From: Prolixibacter sp. SD074
Lineage (GTDB): Bacteria > Bacteroidota > Bacteroidia > Bacteroidales > Prolixibacteraceae
DNA length: 64,000 nucleotides
Assembly: GCF_009617895.1 (NCBI RefSeq)
Contig: NZ_BLAW01000001.1
Location: forward strand, 1,541,001 to 1,605,000
Direction: 5' to 3'
Both the position numbers and the translations under genes were made by a program. The notes below the pieces were generated by a model that did no database searches, had not been told where the DNA came from, and saw nothing but the letters and a program-made list of their open reading frames with translations. Shown here one piece after another: positions 54,019-63,032 of the stretch (position 1 is its first letter; every line of letters starts with the position of its first letter).

Positions 54019-56787
54019 ATGAAAAGAAACAGAAAGATCATCAGCATCATTGTCGCCATTTTAGTGGCTTTCTACTTGTTAAACCTGTTCTTAAATTACT
54101 ACGGCGACTGGCTCTGGTTCAATAATCTGCACTATAGCTCGGTATTTAATACCATGATTATTGCCAGGATTGTTTCGTTTATCTTATTCTTCCTGGTTTT
54201 TGTCCTGTTCTTTAGTCTTCACCTTCGCTTAGCCCATCGCAGGGGCCAACTGAGCAGGCAAAACATCTACCTGCCGGAAGATGACCCGCGACAAGTTATT
54301 TTGCAGGCCTACAAAGGGAAAGCAATCTTTTGGATCTGGGCTGTACTGATTTTGTTTCTGGGCATCTTTATGGGTACGTATGGCGTTGATAAATGGAGCA
54401 ATTTCCTGCAATTCATCCATGCTTCTTCTTTTGGTATTCAGGAACCGATTTTCCACAAAGATGCCGGGTTTTATGTATTCAAACTTCCGGTTTACCAGTT
54501 CATCACCAGCTGGTACCTTTTCATGGTGGGGCTGACTTTCATTGCCGTTATAATCTCTTATTGGCTTGACAACGCTGTTTCGTCAATCGGAAAAATTTTT
54601 CAGGTTTCCAAACCCGTCAGAAGACATTTACTGAGCCTGACCGGATTCTTCGTGCTGGGCATTTCGGCATCCTATTTCCTGAAACTGTATAATGTTTTAT
54701 ATTCCTCCCACGGAGCAGCTTACGGCCCCTCCTATATGGATGTACATGCTCAAATCCCGGCCTATTGGGCGCTTTTCATCGTGAGCGTTGTTATCACATT
54801 GCTTTTGTTTTTATCTCCGGCCTTCCGGAAAAAGAAAATTATTTTATATGCCGTTGGAGTATGGGCATTCGTATTAATTGGCTTTGGGTGGATCTATCCC
54901 GGCATAATAGAACAATACGTTGTAAAGCCCAACGAACTGCAAAAAGAAACACCGTATATTCTGAATAATATAAAATTAACGCGGGAAGCGTATGGCTTAA
55001 ATAAAATTAAGGTTAAACCATTTCCCGTCGACGAAAAGATTACCAATAAGGACATTCAGGAAAACCGCAACACCATAGATAATATACGGTTATGGGACAG
55101 AAGGCCTTTGATACAAACGTATAAGCAATTGCAGGAGATTCGCCTCTATTACGATTTTAACAGCGTCCAGGTCGATCGCTATCATTTCGGTAACAAATAT
55201 ACAGAAGTGGCGTTGGCCGCAAGAGAGTTGCCCGTTTCGCAAATTCCCGATCGGGCAAAAACATGGGTCAACACCCATTTGATCTTTACCCATGGTTACG
55301 GCGTCGTGATGAACCCCGTTAACGAGATATTGACTAACGGTATGCCCAATTTAATTGTTCAGGACATCCCCCCGACAACCACCGTGCCCCTTAAGCTTGA
55401 CCAAATGGGAATTTATTATGGCGAAGAGTCCAATCAGTTTGTTTTGGTCAACACAACAGCCAAGGAGTTTGATTACCCGAAAGGCGACGATAATGTTTAT
55501 ACCAGTTACGCCGGCAAGGGAGGCGTTCGTATTTCCGGTATGTTTAAACGCCTGGTTTTTGCCTGGAAATTTTCAGACATAAAAATTCTTCTGACCGGCT
55601 ATCTGACTGACCAAAGCCGCATCATGTTCTACCGGAACATCACACAGCGTGACAAAACCATTGCCCCTTTTCTTTCATACGACAGCCAGCCTTACCTGGT
55701 AGTTGGAGACGATGGACAACTCTACTGGATACACGATGCCTACACCTCGACCAATATGTTTCCTTACTCTGAGCCTGTCACACAAAGCCTGAGCGGACGT
55801 GGTTTCAACTACATCAATAATTCGGTCAAGGTGGTGATAAATGCTTACAATGGAGATGTTTCCTACTATGTGATTAATCCGACAGATCCGATTATTCAAA
55901 CCTATCAGAAAATATATCCCAAACTCTTCAAACCCTTTAGCGACATGCCTGAGTTTTTGAAGGCTCATATCCGCTATCCCACCGATCTGTTTAATATACA
56001 AACGCAAATGTATAATGTATATCACATGACCGATCCAAAGGTATTCTACAACCAGGAAGACTACTGGGCTGTCCCCAATGAGAGCTACAATAATGCCCAA
56101 CAGAAAATGTTCCCATATTACATTATTATGCGTTTGCCCGAAACACAGAAAGAAGAGTACATCCTCATGCTGCCGCTTACCCCTTCCAAAAAGGATAATA
56201 TGATTGCCTGGATGTGCGCCCGTTGCGACACGCCAAATTACGGCGATCTGATTGTATATTCCCTTCCTAAGGATAAGTTGATATACGGGCCGATGCAGAT
56301 TGAAGCAAGGATTAATCAGCAGCCTGACATCTCTTCCGAACTTACCCTCTGGGGACAGCAGGGATCGCAGGTTTTCAAAGGAAACCAGTTGATCATCCCG
56401 ATAAAAAATTCATTCCTTTATGTGGAACCGGTATATCTGCAATCGGAACAGGGCAAGATTCCGGAATTGAAAAGGGTTATTGTTACTTATAACGATCATA
56501 TTGAGATGAAAAAAACCCTGGAAGAGGCGCTCCAGGCGATTTTTAGCAGCTCCGGCTCACAGGATTCATTGTCGGTACCGCAAGTAAAAAACATCGCAAA
56601 TATCGTTCGGACTACCCTTTCGGCGAAAGCGAAGGAGGCGCTCGGCCATTACAATAAAGCCAATGAGTATTTGAAACAAAATAACTGGGCCGGTTATGGA
56701 AAAGAGCTGCAGCAGATGAAAGCGGTTTTATCCGAAATGAGCGCAAACAGCGGGAAAAATCCTGAAACAAATCATGAACAAAAGTAA
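54019..56787 (+). CDS. UPF0182 family integral membrane protein
   Basis: 922 residues. The N-terminal third has about seven membrane helices (8-28, 50-70, 105-122, 160-185, 210-230, 245-270, 280-300) with the family's WLWFNNLHYSSVF motif near residue 33. The remainder is a large soluble domain, probably extracytoplasmic (TPYILNNIKLTREAY, NTHLIFTHGYGVVMNPVN, ISGMFKRLVFAWKFSD, VPNESYNNAQQKMFPYYI), and a short charged C-terminal tail. Family function unknown; widespread in actinobacteria, cyanobacteria and some Bacteroidota. Monocistronic. Confidence 0.93.
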   Translation: MKRNRKIISIIVAILVAFYLLNLFLNYYGDWLWFNNLHYSSVFNTMIIARIVSFILFFLVFVLFFSLHLRLAHRRGQLSRQNIYLPEDDPRQVILQAYKGKAIFWIWAVLILFLGIFMGTYGVDKWSNFLQFIHASSFGIQEPIFHKDAGFYVFKLPVYQFITSWYLFMVGLTFIAVIISYWLDNAVSSIGKIFQVSKPVRRHLLSLTGFFVLGISASYFLKLYNVLYSSHGAAYGPSYMDVHAQIPAYWALFIVSVVITLLLFLSPAFRKKKIILYAVGVWAFVLIGFGWIYPGIIEQYVVKPNELQKETPYILNNIKLTREAYGLNKIKVKPFPVDEKITNKDIQENRNTIDNIRLWDRRPLIQTYKQLQEIRLYYDFNSVQVDRYHFGNKYTEVALAARELPVSQIPDRAKTWVNTHLIFTHGYGVVMNPVNEILTNGMPNLIVQDIPPTTTVPLKLDQMGIYYGEESNQFVLVNTTAKEFDYPKGDDNVYTSYAGKGGVRISGMFKRLVFAWKFSDIKILLTGYLTDQSRIMFYRNITQRDKTIAPFLSYDSQPYLVVGDDGQLYWIHDAYTSTNMFPYSEPVTQSLSGRGFNYINNSVKVVINAYNGDVSYYVINPTDPIIQTYQKIYPKLFKPFSDMPEFLKAHIRYPTDLFNIQTQMYNVYHMTDPKVFYNQEDYWAVPNESYNNAQQKMFPYYIIMRLPETQKEEYILMLPLTPSKKDNMIAWMCARCDTPNYGDLIVYSLPKDKLIYGPMQIEARINQQPDISSELTLWGQQGSQVFKGNQLIIPIKNSFLYVEPVYLQSEQGKIPELKRVIVTYNDHIEMKKTLEEALQAIFSSSGSQDSLSVPQVKNIANIVRTTLSAKAKEALGHYNKANEYLKQNNWAGYGKELQQMKAVLSEMSANSGKNPETNHEQK

Positions 56788-56960
56788 TAGTGGTCGCACC
56801 AACGGATGTTTTTCATTGAGAGATATCTCCCAACCAGGATTCAAAACAACATCTAATACGAGGGTGTCCGAAAAGCTAATTGCTTGATTTTTCTTCTTTC
56901 GGTTTGTAATTGGGAATTCGTCAGTTTCGGTGTACAACAGTTGACAAAAAATCCATAAAA

Positions 56961-56997
56961 AAGCCCGCCGGCAGGAACACTTTCCTCCGACAGGCTT
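56961..56997 (-). terminator. Probable terminator of the GH31 gene
   Basis: AAGCC...AGG / CCT...GGCTT imperfect stem (56961-56975 with 56984-56997), with a T run on the minus strand (A-run 56957-56962). Lies about 25 bp beyond the GH31 stop. Confidence 0.55.
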
Positions 56998-57020
56998 TCA
57001 TCACATCTCAATTTATTTCC

Positions 57021-59423
57021 TTACCAGGAAAGTACAGTCTCTCCTTTGCCTGCATCCAGCGTAAGCGTTTGCGTGTTGCCTTCACCTTTTTGCAGGTTCA
57101 TCGTTTTACGTCCCACTTTTACTGAATTCATGCCATCGAAACCATGCAGTACAATCTCAATTTTGTTGAATTTCGAAGTGTAATTTCCCTCGGCTTTGCC
57201 AATGGTAATTTTCTTTGCCGCCGGGTCGAAAACGAATTCCCGTCTCAGGAAATGACCATCCTGGTACTGGTAAGTCGTTCCGTCATCTTCGTAATACAAA
57301 TATTTATTGGGCCTGGAACCACTATAAATATGCAGTCGCAGGATACCATCGCCTTTTTGTGCTGTATTCTGAACGGTTGATTGCATGGGAATAATGGCGC
57401 TTGCTTTCACAAAAACCGGAAGGTCGGACAATGGAGCATCCACAATGACCGACTGACCTCCATCGTATTTTTTGCCTGTACTTTTCCGGTACCAACTGCC
57501 TTCAGGCAGATAAACACGCTCGAACATCTGCTTACTGGAAACCGGCGCAACCAGAATCGATGGCCCGAAAAGGTATTCATCCTGGAAATCCGGGTTGTAA
57601 ATATTCTTATCGAACGTATAATTGATGGCCAATGAACGGGCTATTGGCATACCTGTTTCATGCGCTTCATCGAAAGCCGAGTAAATATAAGGTAGCATTT
57701 GATAGCGCTCATTGATGTACTTCCGTGAAATGGCTTCCACATCTTCGCCAAAAGTCCAGGGTTCGTGAGCACGGGAATTATACTCCGAATGGCTGCGGAA
57801 GAAGGGTGTGTATGTAGCAATCGATAGCCATCGGGCAAACAGGTCCGGAGTGGTTTTCCCGGTGAAGCCGCCAATATCTGCGCCGACAAAAGGAACACCG
57901 GCCAATCCCATGGAATTGATAAGGCGGGATGCCAGCAACATGTGGTCATCGGAAGCTACATTGTCACCGGTCCAAATAGCTGAATAACGTTGTACTCCGG
58001 CATAAGCTGCACGGGTAAGCACCAACGGACGTTTGCCATTCATCAGTTTGGCAGCGCCTTCGTATGTACTGCGGGCCATCTGCATGCCATAAATGTTGTG
58101 TGCCTCCTCCATGGTTCCTTTATGGCCTTCCATGTCAAATTCCACCAGGTTAGGAACCATGTTTCCCCACGAAGCCGGTTCGTTCATGTCGTTCCAGAAT
58201 CCGGTTACACCATCAGAAACCAGCCCCTTGTAAAGATCACCCCACCAGGTCCGGACTTTCGGATTAGTAAAATCGGGGAAATTGCAGGTGCCCGGCCAAA
58301 CATCAGCTGCCCAGTTGATCCCATCGGGATACTTGACAAAACAATCGTTTTTCAAACCACTTTCGTAAGCCCGGTAACCTTTTTCCTTTTTCACACCCGG
58401 GTCGACGATGGTCACCACATGAAATCCCATATCTTTCAGCGAATCGATCATTGCCGACGGGTTCGGAAAACGTTCTTTATTCCAGGTGAACACCTTGTAG
58501 GCATCCATGTAGTGAATATCAAGATAAATCACATCAGCCGGAATTTTCTTCTCACGAAAAGTGCGGGCCAGGTTCAATACTTCCGTGTCCGGAAAATAAC
58601 TCCAACGGCACTGCTGGAATCCCAGTCCCCACATGGGAGGCATTTTCATGCGACCGGTCAGGCCGGTATATTCTTTCAGCAATTCAGCTACTGAATTACC
58701 ACCAAAGAAATAGTAGTTCATCTCACCATCAACCGCACCGAAGCTGGAAAACCGGTTATTCGATGCGCCAAAATTGAAGGTGGCTTTGTAGGTATTATCA
58801 AAGAAGATCCCGTAAGACAGGTTGTTATGCAAACCAATATAAAATGGCAGAGAAGTATATAGTGGGTCGGCATTGTCCGGGTAACCGTAATGGTCAGTAT
58901 TCCAGTCTTCGTAAGCCGAACCACGCCGATCGAGGTTGCCTGTTTTTTCGCCTAGCCCAATAAAACGCTCATCGGGCTGCAATTTCTTGTAACAGGTCGT
59001 TCCGGTCCCCAGCCAACTGATGCCTAACCCCTTCTCGTCTTCGTTCAGCAACTTCCCGTCCTTGTTGTAAAAGCGAACTATAATTGGATTTTTATTTACC
59101 TCAACTGTTAGTTCGCCTGTTGACAAAACCAGTTTATCGCTTTCATCCTTCACGGAAGTGAATTTTCCGGTAGGTTGACCAATAACTGCATACGAAGGCA
59201 AATCACTAAAATCGCCCTGTGTGGCCCTAACCCTAACTACTTCCGGGCCATAAACCGTTAGGGAAAGTTTGGCGTTGTCCGCCGAAATTAAAACGCCATT
59301 GGGAGTTTCTTTAAAAGAAGTAAAATTCCCAATCTGTACACTTAATCTTCCTGCTGCAAATGTGGGTATACTCATAAGAAGTGCAAACATAGCAGCAAAA
59401 AACATTTTCCAGACTTTCTTCAT
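57021..59423 (-). CDS. Secreted alpha-glucosidase-like enzyme, GH31
   Basis: Exo-acting glycosidase on alpha-glucosides or alpha-xylosides. Signal peptide 1-23 (MKKVWKMFFAAMFALLMSIPTFA). N-terminal beta-sandwich (30-240), TIM barrel (250-600) with nucleophile FWNDMNEPASW near residue 413, acid/base region GADIGGFTG and RSHSEYNSRAHEPW, then C-terminal beta domains (600-800; a DUF5110-like end). 800 residues, standard. Together with the GH20 enzyme and the dead GH3 gene it points to polysaccharide use, but no SusC/SusD pair is in this window. Confidence 0.93.
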   Translation of the reverse strand: MKKVWKMFFAAMFALLMSIPTFAAGRLSVQIGNFTSFKETPNGVLISADNAKLSLTVYGPEVVRVRATQGDFSDLPSYAVIGQPTGKFTSVKDESDKLVLSTGELTVEVNKNPIIVRFYNKDGKLLNEDEKGLGISWLGTGTTCYKKLQPDERFIGLGEKTGNLDRRGSAYEDWNTDHYGYPDNADPLYTSLPFYIGLHNNLSYGIFFDNTYKATFNFGASNNRFSSFGAVDGEMNYYFFGGNSVAELLKEYTGLTGRMKMPPMWGLGFQQCRWSYFPDTEVLNLARTFREKKIPADVIYLDIHYMDAYKVFTWNKERFPNPSAMIDSLKDMGFHVVTIVDPGVKKEKGYRAYESGLKNDCFVKYPDGINWAADVWPGTCNFPDFTNPKVRTWWGDLYKGLVSDGVTGFWNDMNEPASWGNMVPNLVEFDMEGHKGTMEEAHNIYGMQMARSTYEGAAKLMNGKRPLVLTRAAYAGVQRYSAIWTGDNVASDDHMLLASRLINSMGLAGVPFVGADIGGFTGKTTPDLFARWLSIATYTPFFRSHSEYNSRAHEPWTFGEDVEAISRKYINERYQMLPYIYSAFDEAHETGMPIARSLAINYTFDKNIYNPDFQDEYLFGPSILVAPVSSKQMFERVYLPEGSWYRKSTGKKYDGGQSVIVDAPLSDLPVFVKASAIIPMQSTVQNTAQKGDGILRLHIYSGSRPNKYLYYEDDGTTYQYQDGHFLRREFVFDPAAKKITIGKAEGNYTSKFNKIEIVLHGFDGMNSVKVGRKTMNLQKGEGNTQTLTLDAGKGETVLSW

Positions 59424-59818
59424 GTGCTTTTAGTTTATTTTCAATTAGCATTCGAAACATACAGGCAATTTGAGCCATAACGAAAACATAAAAAGACGTG
59501 ATCATCTCAGGCCAGCATATCCCAATCAAATATCCAAGCGATTAACCGCTGATAATCATTCAATAAATTATCAGGTTTGGGTTGGGTCGTTTGATTCGCC
59601 GGTTTTAAGAACCAAAATTAAGGCTTTAACTGAATTATCATTCATAATTTTAAAGAAACTATGTAGAGGAATTTCACCGGTTTCCTCATTCAATACTTTC
59701 AGAAAAAAAATAACAGAATTTCAATATTTAATACAACATATTTGTCTTCCCCCGAAAGGGATGTATATTTGCGGCGCATGTGCAAAAGAAGCGTTAACCG
59801 GAATAATAAAGGTAACCA
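59424..59818. promoter_or_regulatory. Intergenic region with a consensus promoter at 59741-59771
   Basis: 395 bp between the divergent GH31 gene and a small plus-strand gene. TTTG (59741-59744), 19 bp, TATATTTG (59764-59771) is the best Bacteroidota promoter in the window. Transcription would begin near 59778, 41 nt before ATG 59819. Nothing else recognised; the 183-codon open frame that spans part of this gap and the next gene has no protein-like composition. Confidence 0.7.
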
Positions 59819-60145
59819 ATGAAAAAAGAGCGACTTCATCTTCAGGAGGAACAAGTCAATTTGATTATAAACAGGATGCTGGCTATTGGGGGAGAATCAT
59901 TGAATGTTTCATCTGCAGGAAGCCTGCTGCGCGAAATCATTTTGGCATCGGAAACGGGAGCTACCAAAGAAGAGACGCTCCAGTTGATTTGCGGGATTAC
60001 GAGTTTCGATGTGCAGGATGACCGCACCTTATCGATCTATCGGGCCGTTTGCGAAGAACCTTTTGAACAGATTTATCTTCCTTTTGAAAATACGACACTC
60101 ATCAACCTGCGAAACTCATTGGGAGAATCGACTGAAGATGATTAA
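59819..60145 (+). CDS. Small hypothetical protein (108 aa) behind a consensus promoter
   Basis: Mainly helical, acidic protein (RLHLQEEQVNLIINRMLAIG, AGSLLREIILASETGATKEE, YLPFENTTLINLRNSLGEST). No family recognised. Preceded by the clearest TTTG/TAnnTTTG promoter in this window, which supports expression. Converges on the Gfo/Idh/MocA gene with a 28-bp gap. Confidence 0.65.
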   Translation: MKKERLHLQEEQVNLIINRMLAIGGESLNVSSAGSLLREIILASETGATKEETLQLICGITSFDVQDDRTLSIYRAVCEEPFEQIYLPFENTTLINLRNSLGESTEDD

Positions 60146-60173
60146 TACACGTTTCCCGCTGGAAAGATAAGCG

Positions 60174-61280
60174 CTACAAATGAACAACTTTCCCGGTACG
60201 GGCACTTTCACGGGCGGCGTCCAAAATTTCCACAACAATCAGGTTGTTTTCCAACGATGAAAGATCGGTGGGACTGACGATGATATCACCTCTTATCACT
60301 GCCTCAAACCAGGCAAACGGGTCATTGTAAGGTGCCAAACGTTCAGGCAACTCTTTCTTCGTTTCTTTATCCTCTCCGGCTAACCGGTAATCTATTTCAT
60401 GTCGGTTGCCAGCAAAGAATTCTCCTGTACGGCCATAAATCTGCATATCCTTACGGCTGAAAGGCCAGTTCCACGAAGCCTGTATAATTCCCTGCGTACC
60501 CGGATATGTTAAGATGATGGTTGCTTCATCATCCACTTTGGGATAAACATCCGGTTTCATAGTTTGCAGCGTGGCCGATACCGTAAGCGGTCTTTGATTC
60601 TGCATTAACCAGGTAATGAGATTCGCCCCATAGCATCCAAAATCGACCACCGCTCCGCCACCATTCTGTTTCGGATCGGTCAGCCAGGCCAGAAATTCCG
60701 GCTGTACGTTAATTTCCTTCGGTCCCTGATGACCATCACAAACAATTACTTTGCGAATTTCACCCAGTTTCTTTTCATCCACCGCCATTTGATAAGCCAA
60801 ATGGTTGGTTGGGTACCACGTCGTTTCATAATCGGTCAGCAACCTGATTCCGTTTTCACGGGCCAAACGGGCCATCTTTTGCGCATGTTCGCCATTCACA
60901 GCCAACGGCTTCTCTACCATGACATCAATGTGCAGCGGCGCACATACTTCCACCACATGCAAATGATCGAATATCGGCCCGAAAGCAGTTACCCCATCCG
61001 GCTTTGTTTTAGTAACCATTTCCTCCAGCGTCGGGTAGACCAAACTCATCGGGAAACCGTACTGCTTCGCATACCGTTCCGCTACTTCCCGGTTGCTTTC
61101 GGCAATACCCACCACTTTTACACCGCCTTTTTTCATGGCATCCAAAATCCACCCCACATGTCCGTGAGTAAGGCCGGCTATACCCAGATTCACCAGTGAA
61201 TTGTTCTTGTTCTTTCCAAAGGATTGATTTACCATTAGAGTAAGAATAATTAGAATAACGGATATCAGTTTTCGGTTCAT
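60174..61280 (-). CDS. Gfo/Idh/MocA-family oxidoreductase with signal peptide
   Basis: NAD(P)-dependent sugar or inositol dehydrogenase-like protein of 368 residues. A Sec-type signal peptide (MNRKLISVILIILTLMVNQSFG) is unusual for an NAD enzyme but common in Bacteroidota sugar-metabolising members. The Rossmann start is VNLGIAGLTHGHVGWIL, followed by the family EKPLAVNGEHAQKMA motif (Lys of EKP is catalytic-site) near residue 122 and a C-terminal alpha-beta substrate domain. Could alternatively be a glycosidase-type NAD-dependent enzyme (GH109). Substrate unknown. Confidence 0.88.
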   Translation of the reverse strand: MNRKLISVILIILTLMVNQSFGKNKNNSLVNLGIAGLTHGHVGWILDAMKKGGVKVVGIAESNREVAERYAKQYGFPMSLVYPTLEEMVTKTKPDGVTAFGPIFDHLHVVEVCAPLHIDVMVEKPLAVNGEHAQKMARLARENGIRLLTDYETTWYPTNHLAYQMAVDEKKLGEIRKVIVCDGHQGPKEINVQPEFLAWLTDPKQNGGGAVVDFGCYGANLITWLMQNQRPLTVSATLQTMKPDVYPKVDDEATIILTYPGTQGIIQASWNWPFSRKDMQIYGRTGEFFAGNRHEIDYRLAGEDKETKKELPERLAPYNDPFAWFEAVIRGDIIVSPTDLSSLENNLIVVEILDAARESARTGKVVHL

Positions 61281-61411
61281 GGCTCAATAGTTAGATGGTC
61301 AAATAACAGTGACCGAAATGTACGAAAAGTGATGTGGATTTCAATGAAAATATTAACTTTCGGAACACATAACCATTCTTCTGTCATTCAACCAACAAAA
61401 ACCGACCTAAA

Positions 61412-61984
61412 ATGGAATACCAACAAAACCTAAACGGCCATTTCAAAAAATCAAGATTTCGATTTTTCATCGGAATTCTTTTCTTCCTGTTCACCGTCTT
61501 CTTAATCCAGCACCGGATTTCTTCAGGACAAGGATTTCGCGTCTGGGATTGGATAGGAATTGTCATCTTTTTACTCAACGGCCTATACCACTTGACTGGT
61601 GGAATGGGTTACGCCCTGGAAAACTTCTTCGGACGAAAATCATTTGTACACATTGATGACGATAAGTTCAGAATTAAGACGATTGGCAAAGAACATGTGA
61701 TATTTTGGTCTGAAACCGAATCAATTGAATTTAGGAATGGATATCTTCGGTTTTCACTACGAAAAGAAACGTTACTACTTATACAACTCTCTGTTTTAGA
61801 TGATATCTCCAAAGAACTATTCTGGGAAGCTCACCTGGTCGGAAAAGATAAAGAATATTACCACATGGAACAGCTGGTCAATTTGGGAGCGCTCCCCTAT
61901 TCAGGCTTTAAGATTGCGGCCTTCCAGTTGAAGATTGTCGGAGCTTCGGCAGCGCCGGCCCGGGTAGTTGCCGTGATGGAGTAG
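61412..61984 (+). CDS. Chimeric membrane protein: PH-like front fused to a cyclase-family tail
   Basis: 190 residues. Residues 1-65 have two membrane helices (RFFIGILFFLFTVFLIQH and WIGIVIFLLNGLYHLTGGMG), followed by a beta-rich PH-like stretch (SFVHIDDDKFRIKTIGKEHV, YLRFSLRKETLLLIQL) to about residue 130. From there AHLVGKDKEYYHMEQLVNLGALP and LKIVGASAAPARVVAV match the C-terminal end of kynurenine-formamidase/isatin-hydrolase-type cyclases, whose metal-binding catalytic part is absent. The join near base 61805 is in frame. Probably the product of a deletion between two genes; whether it is made or functional is unclear. Confidence 0.6.
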   Translation: MEYQQNLNGHFKKSRFRFFIGILFFLFTVFLIQHRISSGQGFRVWDWIGIVIFLLNGLYHLTGGMGYALENFFGRKSFVHIDDDKFRIKTIGKEHVIFWSETESIEFRNGYLRFSLRKETLLLIQLSVLDDISKELFWEAHLVGKDKEYYHMEQLVNLGALPYSGFKIAAFQLKIVGASAAPARVVAVME

Positions 61985-62102
61985 GACAAACTATCGTTCT
62001 TTTAACAACATCATTCGCCCATTCCAACTGAGTAGAAAAAAAATATTGTCATCTCAACAGATGAGCTTTGCATAACGTAAATGGATAATTCAACCAGCTC
62101 AA

Positions 62103-62543
62103 ATGAGACTAAAAAAATTGCATCTATCAAACACAGAAGAATTTCTTTCCAAAATTCAGGAGATTGCAGATTTTTCTATTAATCAGGGAGACTTTCAGCT
62201 AAATAAATCTGTCACTAATTCCGACTACTTAGGAGAAATAAAATCTGGAAATTTTATAATCTACGACGCAGAAAAATCATTTTTAGGCAAGAGAATGATA
62301 TTGAAATTCGTTGGGAAAATAGATAAGGACAACGACCTAAATCTACAATTTTATGTGATCAATCTATGGGTGAAAGTATTCAACACTTCAATATTGCTTG
62401 TGCTGGGAATACTCATGATCGTATACGCATATTACCTTGGCGGGCTGTTCATCATCTTCGCACTTATCCAGGCAACGATAGAGTGTAACCAAATAATAAA
62501 ACACAGGTTGAGATTTTTGAAAAAAATTCAAAGCATCATTTAA
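62103..62543 (+). CDS. Hypothetical membrane protein (146 aa)
   Basis: A polar N-terminal domain of about 95 residues (KIQEIADFSINQGDFQLNKS, SGNFIIYDAEKSFLGKRMILKF) is followed by two close membrane helices (96-112 STSILLVLGILMIVYAYYL-like, 114-130) and a basic C terminus. No family recognised. AT-rich and isolated; the same frame-2 sequence continues open for about 70 codons beyond the stop, see 62544-63032. Confidence 0.6.
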   Translation: MRLKKLHLSNTEEFLSKIQEIADFSINQGDFQLNKSVTNSDYLGEIKSGNFIIYDAEKSFLGKRMILKFVGKIDKDNDLNLQFYVINLWVKVFNTSILLVLGILMIVYAYYLGGLFIIFALIQATIECNQIIKHRLRFLKKIQSII

Positions 62544-63032
62544 ATCATCCGCAACGCCAAACCGGAAGAGTTCTGAGAAATAAGTATTACAAAATAACGG
62601 GTTATAATTTAAAATCACGAGAAAACTGCTCTATTAGTCAGGTCGAATTTTTCCTGAATCCCCGACGAAGAATGCCGCTGAACGTTAAGCCTCTGAAATT
62701 TTCTATTTGGTGTGATTTGTATAACGGGAAAAAGGGTTACTCCTATGCGCAACTGAAATAAACAGCAATATAATTGAGATAATCATTTTTCGCGTCATCA
62801 TGTAGAAAGAATAACAAACGCAAGACTCGCATTACCCACCGAAAACCGACATCTAAAAATTCACTTATGGTTGTCTTCTCAGTTTCTTCATTTGAAAATT
62901 GTACTGACAATAGTCAACCATCTTTCTAAAATTCTTGTTAATTAGGGGTGTTTCGTCGTTTACTTTTCACTTGCGTTCAGGTTGAATGAAAATAGCGAAG
63001 CATCTGTCAAAACAAACTGAAAACTGGAATTG
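62544..63032. other. Intergenic region with an open but start-less reading frame
   Basis: 489 bp. From about 62546 to 62761 the plus strand stays open for about 70 codons (NLKSRENCSISQVEFFLNP, KPLKFSIWCDLYNGKKGYSY, then stop) with no ATG at its head; it looks like the tail of a lost gene. On the minus strand ATG near 62800 gives a 27-codon signal-peptide-like piece (MTRKMIISIILLFISVAH). Both may be decay products. The rest holds the promoter of the following gene; TACTTTTC near 62960 is one base from TAnnTTTG. Confidence 0.35.

Noticed and set aside
59470-60021. 183-codon plus-strand frame over the GH31 - small gene gap
   Set aside because: Covers the consensus promoter and overlaps the better-supported gene at 59819 in another frame; composition is not protein-like.
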